DNA of 64,000 nt from Pantoea sp. IMH (GCF_000599885.1 NZ_JFGT01000002.1:620001-684000), one strand, 5' to 3'. Counted from the stretch's first letter, positions 53,000 to 61,435 are shown. Made by a program: numbers and translations. Notes: generated by a model from the sequence alone, not told the origin.

Positions 53000-54697
53000 T
53001 CATATTTTATCGAGCATTTCGTCTAAAATGGCTTGCCGTTTCATTCTATCATCAGTTATATCCTCAACTGATAACACTATATCCACAGCTTTTTGGAAGG
53101 TCGCTTTAATTTTGTCTCCATGTTTGGTCATTTCAGTAATAATTTTGGTGCAGTAAACATCCATTTTTTTTGAGCCGGGTTTAGGGATGTCTTTTCCAGC
53201 GATGAGAGCGCCTACAACAGCCATAATATGCCATTTATATTTCCTTATATTCTGAGGTATATCGGCATTTGATGTAAGTAAATGCAATCTATATAGAGTT
53301 AGACAGGCCGAATAGAAAACAATTTCCTTAGTTTCATCACTGAATATTTTTTCAGCGAGCAACTCATACATTCGCTTAGGATATCTATAGGATAAATCAG
53401 GCCTTCTAAAGAACATTGCTGAAACACACTTTGCCGCCATATGAACTGAAAAAACCCTCACAGCAGCAATATCTCGACCTATATATTGTCGCTCTCGTCT
53501 TTCAAGGTAAAGTCTTCCATCGTGGCCTTCAAAGGTGTCGAAATATGCTTCAACCTTTTTAATTATCGGTCTCAAAGAGTAGAATTGAGTTTCTTCAACC
53601 TTTGTTTGACTATTTGTGGCGCGGACCAACTCAGAAAAAACATCTTCATTGGATGTTTCTACAACTTTCAAATTAACCATTAAATCATCATCTAAATCAT
53701 CTTTACATTCATAAAGTACATTCGATGTTTGACAACCATTTACAATCTGGAAATTATCAAGATGTAAAATACTACCTTGAAGACGCACATCCGGACTAAC
53801 AATAGTTATACCGTTATTAAGAACAGGGAATCTCGATGCGGCGTTTTTATCTTTTATCGTTTCAGCTATTGAAGCATTTACAGGATTCTCTATGCCTAAG
53901 AAGGCTCTGACATTTTCTACAAAAACATGATTTCTTAACGCCCCTTCATCAGTGATAAGTAGGTTATCAACAAAATCTTTAGCCTTAACTACTGCTAAGT
54001 AAGCCTCGTCAATACCATTTATCTTAGGCAATGCAGCATTACTGAAAAGTGGTAACTCGGCACTAACCACTGAATAAGTATCAATCCAAGTTTTGGTAAG
54101 TTCATCTCTGTCAACGAACTCTACGCTTACATTGCAAAAATAACCAAGTTCTTCAACCTCACGTACAAAACTTTCTTTTGCACTTTCAAGTTCTTTGGGT
54201 TCTTTATAAATTCCTGTTGCAATGTATTTTGCTGTGAATGTAGGTTTACCACCTCGTATTTTAGGAACATTTTTTATAACCACATCAAATATGGAGCGCG
54301 CGTTTTTTTGCACATCGTCTACTGCGGAGTAAGGCTCTTCATCAACAAACCTGAGAATTGACTCCTTAAACTTCAGAAAGTCGCCAAGATCAAAACCTTC
54401 GCTTCTTTTTGATTGGATAAAAACCAGGTCAACATCATGATTTTTTCTCTGAGATGAAAATACTGATGCTGCATCCTCAGGAGAAATGCATAGCTCTTCA
54501 TCAATAATGATGGCAACGCCATCTGTGCCATCATCGCCTGTACCAGTTGTTACATCGTCTAGTTCAAAGTCAACATTTATACGTGAGGAAAGCATGGCTT
54601 TATTACAAAACAATTCGAATTGAACATCTTCATTATTACTTTCAAGTCCATAACTTTTTACGAAGCTATCAAGATGAGCCTTAACTATTCTATGCAT
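53000..54697 (-). CDS. AIPR-family abortive infection protein
   Basis: 565-residue protein of the AIPR family (abortive infection phage resistance, PF10592-like). The family core is readable at NAASRFPVLNNGITIVSPDV, LDNFQIVNGCQTSNVLYE and LVRATNSQTKVEETQFYSL. The N-terminal half includes VDLVFIQSKRSEGFDLGDF, resembling a nuclease-like DLVFIQ-K motif. AT-rich relative to the satellite core. It sits between int and psu, the position known in P4 satellites as a hotspot for anti-phage genes. Mechanism is not established; a nuclease role is inference. Confidence 0.82.
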   Translation of the reverse strand: MHRIVKAHLDSFVKSYGLESNNEDVQFELFCNKAMLSSRINVDFELDDVTTGTGDDGTDGVAIIIDEELCISPEDAASVFSSQRKNHDVDLVFIQSKRSEGFDLGDFLKFKESILRFVDEEPYSAVDDVQKNARSIFDVVIKNVPKIRGGKPTFTAKYIATGIYKEPKELESAKESFVREVEELGYFCNVSVEFVDRDELTKTWIDTYSVVSAELPLFSNAALPKINGIDEAYLAVVKAKDFVDNLLITDEGALRNHVFVENVRAFLGIENPVNASIAETIKDKNAASRFPVLNNGITIVSPDVRLQGSILHLDNFQIVNGCQTSNVLYECKDDLDDDLMVNLKVVETSNEDVFSELVRATNSQTKVEETQFYSLRPIIKKVEAYFDTFEGHDGRLYLERRERQYIGRDIAAVRVFSVHMAAKCVSAMFFRRPDLSYRYPKRMYELLAEKIFSDETKEIVFYSACLTLYRLHLLTSNADIPQNIRKYKWHIMAVVGALIAGKDIPKPGSKKMDVYCTKIITEMTKHGDKIKATFQKAVDIVLSVEDITDDRMKRQAILDEMLDKI

Positions 54698-54700
54698 GGA

Positions 54701-54955
54701 TCAATCCTTAAAGAGGGCATTTCTAAAATAAATCTTATCACTGTTTAAAGCTTGTTCATATAACCCACTTAATGGGGCTACATATCGTTTTAACCCCCGA
54801 GCGCGCTCTCGTACCCCCGCCACGCCTGCCCGCTTTATGCAGCAGTTTTCATGCACCTGCATGATTAGCTCTGTGCCGCGCCGCAGCTGGCCTTTCCTGC
54901 CGTTCCGGGATGCCGGAAAGTCATGCGTTTTCATGCGGCATAGACATGCACTCAC
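54701..54955 (-). CDS. short ORF of unknown function
   Basis: 84 codons between the psu terminator and AIPR. The N-terminal part (KTHDFPASRNGRKGQLRRG, MQVHENCCIKRAGVAGVRER) looks like short hypothetical proteins annotated in enterobacterial P4-like elements, from memory; the last 25 residues read differently and AT-rich, so the 3' end may be a junction with the AIPR cargo. No ribosome site stands out. It could be non-coding. Confidence 0.35.
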   Translation of the reverse strand: MSACLCRMKTHDFPASRNGRKGQLRRGTELIMQVHENCCIKRAGVAGVRERARGLKRYVAPLSGLYEQALNSDKIYFRNALFKD

Positions 54956-54966
54956 GCAGCAGGCGT

Positions 54967-54992
54967 AAAAAAGCCCGGGGCTGACCGGGCTT
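54967..54992 (-). terminator. terminator of the late (sid-delta-psu) operon
   Basis: AAGCCCGG/CCGGGCTT 8-bp stem, then a T-run on the minus strand (A residues 54967-54972 on plus), 24 bp after the psu-like stop. Confidence 0.82.
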
Positions 54993-55015
54993 CGGTGAGT
55001 CTCTGAGTCTGCCGC

Positions 55016-55828
55016 TCAGAAAAGTTTACGCTTGCTGCGGTCGGTTCTGGCTCCCCTGAAAGGATGCGCACCGCTCACGCTCAGCACGTCATCCCGGAAC
55101 ATCAGCGGCTGGTTTACCCCCGTCCATTGCTTAATAAGGTTCTGGACATATTCACGGTAAAGCGTGTCGGCATCGTTCGCACCTTCAATAACGCCCGGTT
55201 CATGCGTTGAGCCATTACGTTCAAACTGGCTGTACTTCATCCTGAGCAGGCTGCTCAGCTCGGCGCCATGAATGATAAAGAAGTCATCAATAAGCGTATC
55301 AATGCGCTCATCCGTGATGCCCTCATGACAGAATACGTAAGCGTTAGCCTTTCGTCCGGTCACGTCTGCCAGTACTGGCAGCTGCTTTTCCTTTTCGGCA
55401 ACCAGCCCGGCAAGGTCTGATGCCGTTTCCTGCTGTTCCAGATACTCCGCGCGCAGTGCCTTCATATCCGGCGTGACGTTGCCGCCATTCTGTCCCAGCA
55501 TTTCACGGAAGCGCGCCCTGTTGTCCCGGCTTGCCTGTTCCATTTCTGTTTTACGCTGGCGCAGCTCGCTGAGATTTTCAGTGGCGGCATTTTCGGCCTG
55601 CCTCGCTTCCAGCCAGGCAAGCATCTTCACGTTGAGGTCTTCGATACGTAAACGCCAGTCAGGGGAAAGGCCCTTCACCAGCTCGGTGGTGTGGCTGATA
55701 ACGTCAGCCTCGGGTAATCGCAGGAGCCATCCGGATTCCTTAAGTGGCCGCTGTACTCTGGCCTGCGCCGTACCAATACGATTGCCGGCGGCCTGAATCT
55801 GTTCGTCGGTCATCTGCTGCTGTGTCAT
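55016..55828 (-). CDS. psu: Psu-like polarity suppression / capsid decoration protein
   Basis: 270 residues, mostly helical, with a long coiled-coil-like region (about 70-155: LEARQAENAATENLSELRQRK ...). Position as last gene of a sid-delta-psu operon and the layout FREMLGQNGGNVTPDMKALRAEYLEQQ resemble P4 Psu (LLSGEGRNVSRLDELRNIIEVRK), but it is longer than P4 Psu (190 residues) and overall similarity is low. P4 Psu inhibits Rho and decorates the small capsid; transfer of that function is inference from position and weak similarity. Confidence 0.6.
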   Translation of the reverse strand: MTQQQMTDEQIQAAGNRIGTAQARVQRPLKESGWLLRLPEADVISHTTELVKGLSPDWRLRIEDLNVKMLAWLEARQAENAATENLSELRQRKTEMEQASRDNRARFREMLGQNGGNVTPDMKALRAEYLEQQETASDLAGLVAEKEKQLPVLADVTGRKANAYVFCHEGITDERIDTLIDDFFIIHGAELSSLLRMKYSQFERNGSTHEPGVIEGANDADTLYREYVQNLIKQWTGVNQPLMFRDDVLSVSGAHPFRGARTDRSKRKLF

Positions 55829-55845
55829 GCTGCTTTTCCTCTCTG

Positions 55846-56121
55846 TCAGGGTTGTGCGTGGCGGTCTTTGCGGGTGCTAGCTGAACCATAGCGGCCCAGC
55901 GTCTGCGGCTGGCGAACCGGGACGTCATTCTGCGGTTTAGGCTCTGCCGCCACGGGCTTGTGCGGTTTCATGATGATTTTCTCCACGCTCTCAAGCGCGG
56001 TAAAGGTGCACGAACAATCCAGATTCCGGCACTGATACCAGGTTCGCTTGACGGTGGGAGATTCATAGGCGCTGGTACGCGTGTGCGATACCGTGCCGCA
56101 TTCCGGGCATTTAAGCGCCAT
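55846..56121 (-). CDS. Ogr/Delta-type zinc-finger late activator
   Basis: 91-residue Ogr/Delta-family transcription activator. One zinc finger with ligands in CPECGTV and CRNLDC (C-x2-C-x22-C-x4-C), the family arrangement. P4 Delta has two such domains fused; this protein has one followed by a polar tail, so it resembles helper Ogr in size. It would activate the satellite's late operon and, in P4, helper late promoters. A matching TGT-N12-ACA site lies upstream of the operon. Confidence 0.85.
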   Translation of the reverse strand: MALKCPECGTVSHTRTSAYESPTVKRTWYQCRNLDCSCTFTALESVEKIIMKPHKPVAAEPKPQNDVPVRQPQTLGRYGSASTRKDRHAQP

Positions 56122-56211
56122 CAGCTGGCCCCCTGGTGCGTATCAGACTTTCAGAACGCTGCCGGTAACGAAAGTGTCTGGCAGGCGAGTTGCTGTGCTG
56201 GCAGTCCTGCC

Positions 56212-56955
56212 TCATTGTGCTGTGTCCTTCGCGGCCATTTCACGCTTCATGAACAGTGTATGTCGTGTCATCGGGCTGGGCGCATTACGTGCATCGTGAT
56301 GCGCCTGTGATTCAGCACTGAGTCCTATCCCCGAAAGCAGGGCATCTCCTTCGGTGGACGGAGAATGCTTCATCGCTTTTTCGGTAATGTCTCCCCGGAT
56401 GAACTGCTTAATTTTGGTCTCTGCATCATCCACGCCCTCATAGCCACCGGCATGATAAAGCTCCATTGCGTGCATCCGCAGGCTGAGGGCCTGCATCATT
56501 TCCTCACCATGCTCTGCCATGAACCGTGACCATACGTGGTGCGAGTAAACCATCATCAATGATTTGTGGGCAGTGATGTATTCTTTTGCCCGGTCTCCGG
56601 AGGCCCACGGGAGGGTTTCCGTTTCGGTCTGAAGTGTGTTCAGCAATTCATCAAACTCGTTTAGCGTCTCGCGGGCCAGTGCGATATCCGTACGCAGCTT
56701 CTTCATGCGCGGCGTCATGCTGCCCTGGTTTTCCCGGAACAGCTCGCGCCACTCCTCGTTCATGAGCTTCGCTTCAGCTTCTGTTTCTTGCCTGCGTCGT
56801 TTAATGGTGGCGGCCATCGTTGCGGCATCAGTCTGTTGCTTGCGTGCAGCAAGCCATGCTGATTTAGCGGTCTGTACTTTCTCAAGCGCCTGTCGGGTAG
56901 CGGCGGGTAATGCGGTGGTAAAGTCTGCTTCGGGGGTGCGCTGGGTGCCGGTCAT
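56212..56955 (-). CDS. sid: Sid-like capsid size determination protein
   Basis: 247 residues, largely helical. Spaced similarity to P4 Sid is visible: LEKVQTAKSAWLAARKQ against LEKARAAHLENAR, WRELFRENQGSMTPRMKKL against WRTAFRAAGGVLSDELKQ, and the YITAHKSLMMVYSHHVWSRFM segment. P4 Sid forms an external scaffold that forces helper capsid protein into small shells. First gene of the operon, with AGGA 7 nt before the ATG. Function is inferred from weak similarity plus operon order. Confidence 0.68.
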   Translation of the reverse strand: MTGTQRTPEADFTTALPAATRQALEKVQTAKSAWLAARKQQTDAATMAATIKRRRQETEAEAKLMNEEWRELFRENQGSMTPRMKKLRTDIALARETLNEFDELLNTLQTETETLPWASGDRAKEYITAHKSLMMVYSHHVWSRFMAEHGEEMMQALSLRMHAMELYHAGGYEGVDDAETKIKQFIRGDITEKAMKHSPSTEGDALLSGIGLSAESQAHHDARNAPSPMTRHTLFMKREMAAKDTAQ

Positions 56956-57028
56956 GTTATTTCCTGCCTTTTCGGTTTTGGGAAGTCAATTGTGCCGGGG
57001 CTGGCACAGCTGAACCACCGGATGCCGT

Positions 57029-57046
57029 TGTCTCAGCGACCAGACA
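57029..57046 (-). promoter_or_regulatory. Ogr/Delta activator site of the late promoter
   Basis: TGTCTCAGCGACCAGACA is a TGT-N12-ACA dyad with 5-bp arms, the P2/P4 late-promoter activator element. Its centre is about 82 bp before the sid ATG, which would put the start site near 56982 if bound at -55, leaving a normal leader of about 27 nt. Confidence 0.7.
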
Positions 57047-57119
57047 AAAAGACCTTCTTCTGGCCAGCCAGGAAAAGGGCTTCGTAAACCCACCATGCTG
57101 ATTTTACTTTTATATATAT

Positions 57120-57222
57120 CCTTCACCTTTGTTCACTCTTAAGAAAAAAAGAGTAAATACAGGAAATTAAGGGGTGAACAATCGGAAAATAATCCTTCAC
57201 CCTCTGTTCATCATTGTTCACC
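57120..57222. other. probable replication origin: GGTGAACA iterons
   Basis: Exact GGTGAACA at 57173-57180 and inverted at 57215-57222; 7/8 matches inverted at 57130-57137 and 57205-57212; 6/8 (CCTTCACC) at 57120-57127 and 57194-57201. Six copies lie in about 100 AT-rich bases. P4 alpha protein binds type I iterons with this core at ori and crr, as I recall. The 56956-57479 gap thus holds the late promoter, this origin and the alpA promoter region. Confidence 0.68.
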
Positions 57223-57363
57223 CAGAGTGCTTTAGAGAAAGCGGCATGTTTAGAACACTTTGGAATAAAATACAGAGCTGATTTGATTAAAAGAAAATAA
57301 CGACATTGCCAGGGTTTACCTTTAATTGCCATGAGTTTACATCTGGAGGTACTGCCCAAAAGT

Positions 57364-57393
57364 CAATGTTTGTTATTGAAAAAACAAACATTG
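57364..57393. repeat. perfect 11-bp inverted repeat upstream of alpA
   Basis: CAATGTTTGTT and its exact reverse complement are separated by 8 bp in AT-rich DNA about 90 bp before alpA. Likely an operator (for AlpA/Vis itself or another regulator); partner unknown. Confidence 0.55.
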
Positions 57394-57479
57394 TGATCAT
57401 CGTTTATATACTCAAAATAAAGAGCTACCAGAGACCGGGCACGTCCGCCCGGCTCATTACGGAACCCTGAGAGGTAGCC

Positions 57480-57746
57480 ATGTATAACACTGTTTCCGCA
57501 TCCTCATCCGCTCCGGCGGCCCCTGTTTTACCTTCATCGCTGCCCGCTCAGGAACGCTTTATCCGCCTGCCGGAAGTGATGCATATCTGTGGTTTATCCC
57601 GTTCCACCGTTTACGACCTCATCAGCCGCAATGCCTTTCCGGCGCAGGTCTCGCTGGGCGGAAAAAATGTGGCGTGGGTTGCCAGTGAAGTTGGCGACTG
57701 GATGAATGATCGCATTGCCGCACGCGGTCAGGAGCGTTTGTCATGA
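57480..57746 (+). CDS. AlpA/Vis-family transcriptional regulator and excisionase
   Basis: 88 residues with an MerR-like winged HTH: RFIRLPEVMHICGLSRSTVYDLISRNAFPAQVSLGGKNVAWVASEVGDWMNDRI, the AlpA signature. P4 Vis both represses late transcription and directs excision. A Pro/Ala/Ser-rich N-terminus precedes the domain. AGAGGT is upstream. It starts the rightward operon and overlaps the next gene by 4 bp. Confidence 0.9.
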   Translation: MYNTVSASSSAPAAPVLPSSLPAQERFIRLPEVMHICGLSRSTVYDLISRNAFPAQVSLGGKNVAWVASEVGDWMNDRIAARGQERLS

Positions 57747-57961
57747 TTGTGCTGACCATAGGGGGCATAACGCATGATTTATCCGTTGAGGATGCCAGAA
57801 ATCTGGCGCTGGCAATCGCTGCGGATGTCGACAAACCGGGTCTGGTTCAGCGTTTTCAGGGTGTAAAGACTGCATTCAGCTTAGGGGGCCTGGACGCATC
57901 CGCCGGTAAGGCCGATGTGGAAAACCTTTCCCGTGCCGGTATTTCCCTCACCTACTGCTGA
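57743..57961 (+). CDS. conserved small satellite protein, unknown function
   Basis: 72 residues (starts [20 protein letters not shown]). Its ATG overlaps the alpA TGA (ATGA) so it is coupled. Polar, no membrane or HTH motif recognised. GC-rich coding pattern like its neighbours supports a real gene. Confidence 0.6.
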   Translation: MIVLTIGGITHDLSVEDARNLALAIAADVDKPGLVQRFQGVKTAFSLGGLDASAGKADVENLSRAGISLTYC

Positions 57962-58088
57962 GGCACCCTATGATATTTTTCTTCTGCTTCCCCGGCTTGC
58001 CTGCCGGGGCATTTTCCTGCTACATTCCTTTCGCTGCCGCAAAATCGGCAGCCGGGATTTGCAGCCCGTGCAACTCAATGGCGACACC

Positions 58089-58111
58089 AGACGCGCCATG
58101 CGTCTTTTTTT
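58089..58111 (+). terminator. early terminator in the immunity leader
   Basis: AGACGC/GCGTCT stem with GCCAT loop, then eight T residues. It lies upstream of the C4-type RNA and kil-like gene. In P4, lysogenic immunity works by premature termination of this leader, so this is a candidate for that site. Confidence 0.75.
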
Positions 58112-58177
58112 ACGTCGTAGCTTCGGCTTCCCTATTTTTCGGGCAGTGGCTTTTATGCCTCTGTCTGTATCAAATAA

Positions 58178-58255
58178 TGGTGGCCCGGGCGGGGCAGCCC
58201 TCGGGCTGGCCGGTATCCATTGAGGCCGGTACTGCAAACCCTGTTCGGGCTACCA
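58178..58255 (+). ncRNA. C4/CI-type antisense immunity RNA
   Basis: About 78 nt closed by TGGTGGCCCG/CGGGCTACCA (58178-58187 with 58246-58255, one G-U), with an inner hairpin GGGGCAGCCC/GGGCTGGCC. The single-stranded CTGCAAACCC can pair with GGGATTTGCAG at 58054-58064 upstream and with GAGATTTGCAG at 58261-58271 downstream, the expected seqA and seqC targets of P4 CI RNA. Translating this region gives the AGQPSGWPV string often annotated as an Ash-family protein, which I think is this RNA read as protein. Confidence 0.7.
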
Positions 58256-58314
58256 CCCATGAGATTTGCAGCTCCGGTGGTGGCATTAACCGCTACTCAT
58301 TGGAGACTGCCATC

Positions 58315-58509
58315 ATGGCTAAAGTCACTCATTCCCCACATATTCAGTTTGTCTTTGTTTTTGCCGCCCTGCGCCGCTGTGAGCGCCACTCCCGTATACA
58401 GATGCTGCGCACCGTGGCTGCCAGTGAGCGCGCTGCGCGCCTGACACTTGCACGTGATTACATTCTGTCACTGGCCGCCCGCCTGCCGGTCAGGGAGGTG
58501 CACGCATGA
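58315..58509 (+). CDS. Kil/Icd-like host cell division inhibitor
   Basis: 64 residues: [20 protein letters not shown] ... ending [14 protein letters not shown], matching proteins annotated as host cell division inhibitor Icd-like in P4-type elements (P4 kil has about 65 codons). The frame is open back to 57970, but that stretch spans a terminator and the antisense RNA, so the internal ATG with GGAG upstream is chosen. Its stop overlaps the next start. Expression should be shut off in the lysogen. Confidence 0.7.
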   Translation: MAKVTHSPHIQFVFVFAALRRCERHSRIQMLRTVAASERAARLTLARDYILSLAARLPVREVHA

Positions 58510-58730
58510 GCCACGCCAGCATTTCTCATGAAGATATTCTTCGCCTCGACCATATCCGCAACGTCGGTCAACTGGTTTCTGACCTGACCCGGATTCAGGA
58601 CTGCCACGAAGCTCCACCGGCTGACCAGCATGCGCAGCTGGCCTCACTTATTTACCTGATGACCGCCCAGCTGGACGGCGTGGTGACGCGCTGCCATGAC
58701 GGCTGGATGAATGAGGAGGTGCAGCCATGA
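58506..58730 (+). CDS. small early satellite protein (position of P4 epsilon)
   Basis: 74 residues: [20 protein letters not shown] ... MNEEVQP. Overlaps both neighbours by 4 bp (ATGA), so part of a tightly coupled operon. It lies where P4 encodes epsilon, the helper-derepression protein, but I cannot confirm similarity. Confidence 0.6.
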   Translation: MSHASISHEDILRLDHIRNVGQLVSDLTRIQDCHEAPPADQHAQLASLIYLMTAQLDGVVTRCHDGWMNEEVQP

Positions 58731-59050
58731 AAGAACGTACCCTGTCGCCCGCTTTAAAAGCCGCGCTTTACCGCCGCGCGGTGGCCTGTGCCTGGCTGAC
58801 CCTGTGCCATGAGCAGAACCGCTATCACTCCCTGACGCTGGCGCGTGTTGAACACGCTATCGAAACCGGGCTGGAAGGATTTTATCTGCGCCAGCACGGA
58901 CCCCAGCGTGGGCAGGAAATCGCCTGTGCACTGCTGTCTGACCTGATGGCCGCCGGGCCGCTGAAAGCCGCGCCATGCCTGTCCTTTCTCGGACAGGTGG
59001 TAATGGATGAACTGTGCGGACGTCTCAAAGACGTGCCGGTACTGCACTGA
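58727..59050 (+). CDS. DUF5375 protein, positionally like P4 copy-number regulator Cnr
   Basis: 107 residues with [41 protein letters not shown] and [19 protein letters not shown], a pattern I recognise as DUF5375 of P4-like satellites. It is directly upstream of alpha; P4 places cnr, which limits replication by binding alpha, here. Function is therefore inferred. Confidence 0.75.
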   Translation: MKERTLSPALKAALYRRAVACAWLTLCHEQNRYHSLTLARVEHAIETGLEGFYLRQHGPQRGQEIACALLSDLMAAGPLKAAPCLSFLGQVVMDELCGRLKDVPVLH

Positions 59051-59064
59051 GGGAGAAAAATATA

Positions 59065-61395
59065 ATGAAAATGACCGTATCAGAGGCGGCCACTGCCGCC
59101 CGGGGCCAGTGGCCCCGCATCCTCCCCGCACTGGGCCTGACGGTGGTGAAAAACCGCCATATGCCGTGCCCGGTCTGTCAGGGCACTGACCGCTTTCGCT
59201 TTGATGATAAAGACGGACGCGGCACCTGGATTTGTAACCACTGCGGGGCCGGTGACGGTCTCACCCTGGTGGAAAAGGCGCTCAGTATTTCCCTGAGCGA
59301 GGCCGCTGTACGCGTCAGTGAGCTGAGCGGCGTGCTGCCACCGGTACAGCCTGAGTTCCTGAGAACAAACACGGCTGACACCGAAGCAGCCCACCAGGCC
59401 GCCGCCATGCTGGCGCAGCAGCTGGTCAGCACGTCGAAAGCAGCCACCGGTAACGCCTACCTGTCCCGCAAGGGCTGGCCGCAGCATAATGCCCTGGCGC
59501 TGACGAAGCCGCATAAGGTGGCAACCATCAGCTACCGTCCCGGTGACGTGGTGGTGCCGCTGCATGATATGGCCGGACAGCAGGTCAACGTCCAGCTGAT
59601 TAACGCCGCCGGTGAAAAGCGCACCTTAAAAGGCGGTCAGGTGAAAGGTGCCTGCCACGTTCTCGGCAGTGATAAACCGGCAAAGCGCATCTGGCTGGCA
59701 GAAGGGTACGCCACCGGGCTGACAGTGCATAACCTGACCGGCGATGAAGTGTGGGTGGCACTGTCGTCCGTGAACCTCCTTTCTCTGGCTGGCCTTGTCC
59801 GCGAAAAACACGCCACGCTGCCCCTGCTGATTGCCGCAGACCGTGACCTGAACGGTGACGGGCAAACAAAAGCAGGTAAGGCCGCAGAAGCCTGCAACGC
59901 CACGGTAGCCCTGCCACCCGTATTCGGTGACTGGAATGATGCCTTTATTCAGAACGGCGCGGATGAAACGCGCAGGGCGCTGAGCGACGCGGCCAGGCCA
60001 GTACGCACCAGCCCGTTTACCACCATGAGCGAGGCGGAATTTTCAGCCATGAGCGTCAGCGACAAGGCGGAGCGTGTGTCTGAACATTATCGTGACCGAC
60101 TGGCCGTGGACGCCAGTGGTGAAATTCTGAGCCGTTACCGGGCGGGCGCGTGGAAGGTGATGCCCGGCAATCAGTTTCGCCGTGAGGTGGCGGCCCTGTT
60201 CCTTAAAGTTGGGGCCAGCTTTTCATCGGCGAAGGTGGCGGCTATCGTCGACACGCTGAAACTTATCGTGCCGCAGCAGGCTGAACCGGCCCGGCGTCTG
60301 ATTGGCTTTCGTAACGGCGTTCTGGACACCCACACCGCGACGTTCAGCCCGCACCGTAAGGATTACTGGCTGCGCACCGTCAGTGATGTGGACTTCACGC
60401 CACCGGTTGGCGGCGAGACGCTGGAAAAACACGCGCCGCACTTCTGGCGGTGGCTGGACCGGGCTGCCGGACGCAGTGCAGAGAAACGCGACATCATTCT
60501 GGCCGCGCTGTTCATGGTGCTGGCAAACCGCTATGACTGGCAGCTGTTTCTTGAGGTGACCGGCCCCGGTGGCAGTGGTAAAAGTATCATGGCCGAAATC
60601 GCCACCATGCTGGCCGGAACGGATAACACCACCTCTGCAACCATCGAGACGCTGGAGTCTTCACGTGAACGCGCGGCAGTGATTGGCTACTCACTGATTA
60701 TTCTGCCTGACCAGGAGAAATGGAGCGGCGACGGTGCGGGTATCAAGGCCATCACCGGCGGCGATGCGGTATCCGTTGATCCGAAATACCGTGACGCCTA
60801 CTCAACCCATATCCCGGCAGTTATTCTGGCGGTGAACAACAACCCGATGCGCTTCACCGACCGCAGCGGGGGCGTGTCACGCCGCCGGGTCATTCTTCAT
60901 TTTCCGGAAATCGTTGCGGCCAGCGAGCGCGATCCGCAGCTGAAAGAGAAAATCCGGGGAGAGCTGGCCGTTATCGTGCGCCAGCTGATGCAGCGGTTCA
61001 GTCAGCCGCAGGATGCCCGCGCACTGCTTCAGTCGCAGCAGAACTCCGGCGAGGCAATGCGCATCAAGCGCGATGCCGATCCGATGGTGGACTTCTGTGG
61101 CTACCTGTTTACCGCACCGGAGCCAAACGCGCTTTATATGGGGAATGCCAGCATCCGGCCCGCACAGCCACGCCGCTATCTGTATCACGCTTACCTGTGC
61201 TACATGGAGGCCAATGGCTACAGGAACCCGCTGAGCATGAAAATGTTTGGCCTGGCGCTTGAAGGGATTTTACGGGAATACGGGCTGAACTACCTGAAGC
61301 GACGAACGAAGCTGGGGATCCAGACCAATCTGGATCTGACGGAGGAGAGCAACACCGACTGGCTACCAAAGTGTGATGACCCGGCAGCCATCTGA
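59065..61395 (+). CDS. alpha: P4 alpha-like primase-helicase-origin binding protein
   Basis: 776 residues against 777 in P4 alpha, with strong colinear similarity. N-terminal zinc ribbon (CPVCQGTDRFRFDDKDGRGTWICNHCGAGDG), Toprim-type primase core (WLAEGYATGLTVHNLTG ... AADRDLNGDG), SF3 helicase with Walker A TGPGGSGKSIMAEIA and Walker B LIILPDQEKWSGDG, and a C-terminal origin-binding domain (MFGLALEGILREYGLNYLKRRTKLGIQTN). The ATG at 59065 has GGGAG upstream and matches the family start. It should initiate satellite replication at iterons. Confidence 0.96.
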   Translation: MKMTVSEAATAARGQWPRILPALGLTVVKNRHMPCPVCQGTDRFRFDDKDGRGTWICNHCGAGDGLTLVEKALSISLSEAAVRVSELSGVLPPVQPEFLRTNTADTEAAHQAAAMLAQQLVSTSKAATGNAYLSRKGWPQHNALALTKPHKVATISYRPGDVVVPLHDMAGQQVNVQLINAAGEKRTLKGGQVKGACHVLGSDKPAKRIWLAEGYATGLTVHNLTGDEVWVALSSVNLLSLAGLVREKHATLPLLIAADRDLNGDGQTKAGKAAEACNATVALPPVFGDWNDAFIQNGADETRRALSDAARPVRTSPFTTMSEAEFSAMSVSDKAERVSEHYRDRLAVDASGEILSRYRAGAWKVMPGNQFRREVAALFLKVGASFSSAKVAAIVDTLKLIVPQQAEPARRLIGFRNGVLDTHTATFSPHRKDYWLRTVSDVDFTPPVGGETLEKHAPHFWRWLDRAAGRSAEKRDIILAALFMVLANRYDWQLFLEVTGPGGSGKSIMAEIATMLAGTDNTTSATIETLESSRERAAVIGYSLIILPDQEKWSGDGAGIKAITGGDAVSVDPKYRDAYSTHIPAVILAVNNNPMRFTDRSGGVSRRRVILHFPEIVAASERDPQLKEKIRGELAVIVRQLMQRFSQPQDARALLQSQQNSGEAMRIKRDADPMVDFCGYLFTAPEPNALYMGNASIRPAQPRRYLYHAYLCYMEANGYRNPLSMKMFGLALEGILREYGLNYLKRRTKLGIQTNLDLTEESNTDWLPKCDDPAAI

Positions 61396-61404
61396 GCCAC
61401 ACGG

Positions 61405-61427
61405 AACCGGCGCAAGCCGGTTTTTTT
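61405..61427 (+). terminator. terminator of the alpha operon
   Basis: AACCGGC/GCCGGTT 7-bp stem with a GCAA tetraloop followed by T-run, 10 bp after the alpha stop. Confidence 0.88.
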
Positions 61428-61435
61428 ACGCCTAT

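Noticed and set aside
57970-58314. Ash-family protein / 179-residue single protein
   Set aside because: Region contains a terminator and a structured antisense RNA; treated as non-coding leader ahead of the Kil-like gene.
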